This document shows, one piece after another, positions 6,497-6,607 of a DNA stretch of 6,607 nt (position 1 is its first letter; each line of letters opens with the position of its first letter). A program made the position numbers and the translations under genes. Where the stretch lies: assembly GCA_937930165.1 (NCBI GenBank), contig CALGVL010000003.1:1-6607 (forward strand). Direction: 5' to 3'. Under the pieces are notes generated by a model that searched no databases, had not been told where the DNA came from, and saw only the letters and a program-made list of their open reading frames with translations. Origin of the DNA: an uncultured Acetobacteraceae bacterium (GTDB lineage: Bacteria; Pseudomonadota; Alphaproteobacteria; Acetobacterales; Acetobacteraceae).

Positions 6497-6516
6497 GTGG
6501 GCGGTCGCGGTGCGGG

Positions 6517-6607
6517 TCAGACGTTGAAGCCGAGGGCGCGCAGCTGCTCCCGCCCTTCATCGGTGATCTTGTCCGGACCCCACGGCGGCATCCAGACCCA
6601 GTTGATC
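6517..6607 (-). CDS. SufT/DUF59 metal-sulfur cluster assembly factor, C-terminal 29 residues only
   Basis: The visible tail reads NWVWMPPWGPDKITDEGR and then EQLRALGFNV before the TGA at 6519-6517. This ending is characteristic of the PaaD-like/DUF59 proteins coded at the end of actinobacterial suf operons, which help to assemble or deliver iron-sulfur clusters. The beginning lies beyond the right edge, so the conserved cysteine region cannot be checked. Upstream genes would be expected to be sufU and sufS/sufC (established for the group, not visible here). It is the most lineage-informative feature of the right part and supports an actinobacterial source. Confidence 0.85.
   Translation of the reverse strand, partial: INWVWMPPWGPDKITDEGREQLRALGFNV

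Noticed and set aside
6402..6560. N-terminal extension of the HAD protein starting at 6560
   Set aside because: It overlaps the sufT-like C-terminus out of frame and its sequence is low-complexity Arg/Pro/Ala; starting at 6401 gives a standard HAD N-terminus.
1..6607. Mobile element, CRISPR array, toxin-antitoxin or phage defence system
   Set aside because: No transposase, integrase, terminal repeats, regular spacer repeats or defence-type domains were seen on either strand.

Overview
The window is best read as two unrelated pieces of DNA joined at about 4674-4685. Positions 1 to about 4685 look like a GC-rich alphaproteobacterium, possibly Acetobacteraceae or another Rhodospirillales member. 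This is inferred from the gene families (CYP153 with its redox partners) and from clear Shine-Dalgarno sites. From about 4674 to the end the genes look actinobacterial (Micromonosporaceae/Streptomyces-like): a CapA-type lipoprotein, a HAD hydrolase, a fumarylacetoacetate-hydrolase remnant and the C-terminus of a SufT/DUF59 iron-sulfur assembly protein. These lineage calls rest on recalled family resemblance, not on a search.

Left part. Two gene sets diverge from an intergenic region at 1741-1895. Leftward on the minus strand are a PaaI-type hotdog thioesterase and, 73 bases further on, a cytochrome P450 that runs off the window edge. Rightward on the plus strand is a tight three-gene operon: a putidaredoxin-reductase-like FAD flavoprotein, a [2Fe-2S] ferredoxin and a CYP153-type P450. 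This is a class I electron chain, NAD(P)H to FAD reductase to ferredoxin to P450, of the kind that hydroxylates the terminal carbon of alkanes and similar chains. The second P450 has no redox partners of its own in view and could share these.

Junction. The CYP153 frame follows the family up to residue 397 and then becomes antisense sequence of the capA-like gene. The capA-like gene, read from the other side, follows its family up to residue 212 and then becomes antisense P450. Both genes lose their 3' ends at the same point, within about 12 bases that fit either protein. An assembly or amplification chimera is the simplest explanation. The very long open frames that cross the junction are artefacts.

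Right part. Everything recognisable is on the minus strand: the sufT C-terminus at the edge, a hairpin, a complete HAD hydrolase, a strong 14-bp GC hairpin that probably terminates it, a frameshifted FAH remnant of about 65 codons, and then the capA-like gene with a palindrome over its start codon. No tRNA, rRNA, CRISPR array, insertion sequence or phage gene was seen. I do not see a convincing undescribed system; the notable points are the P450 cluster and the chimeric joint.
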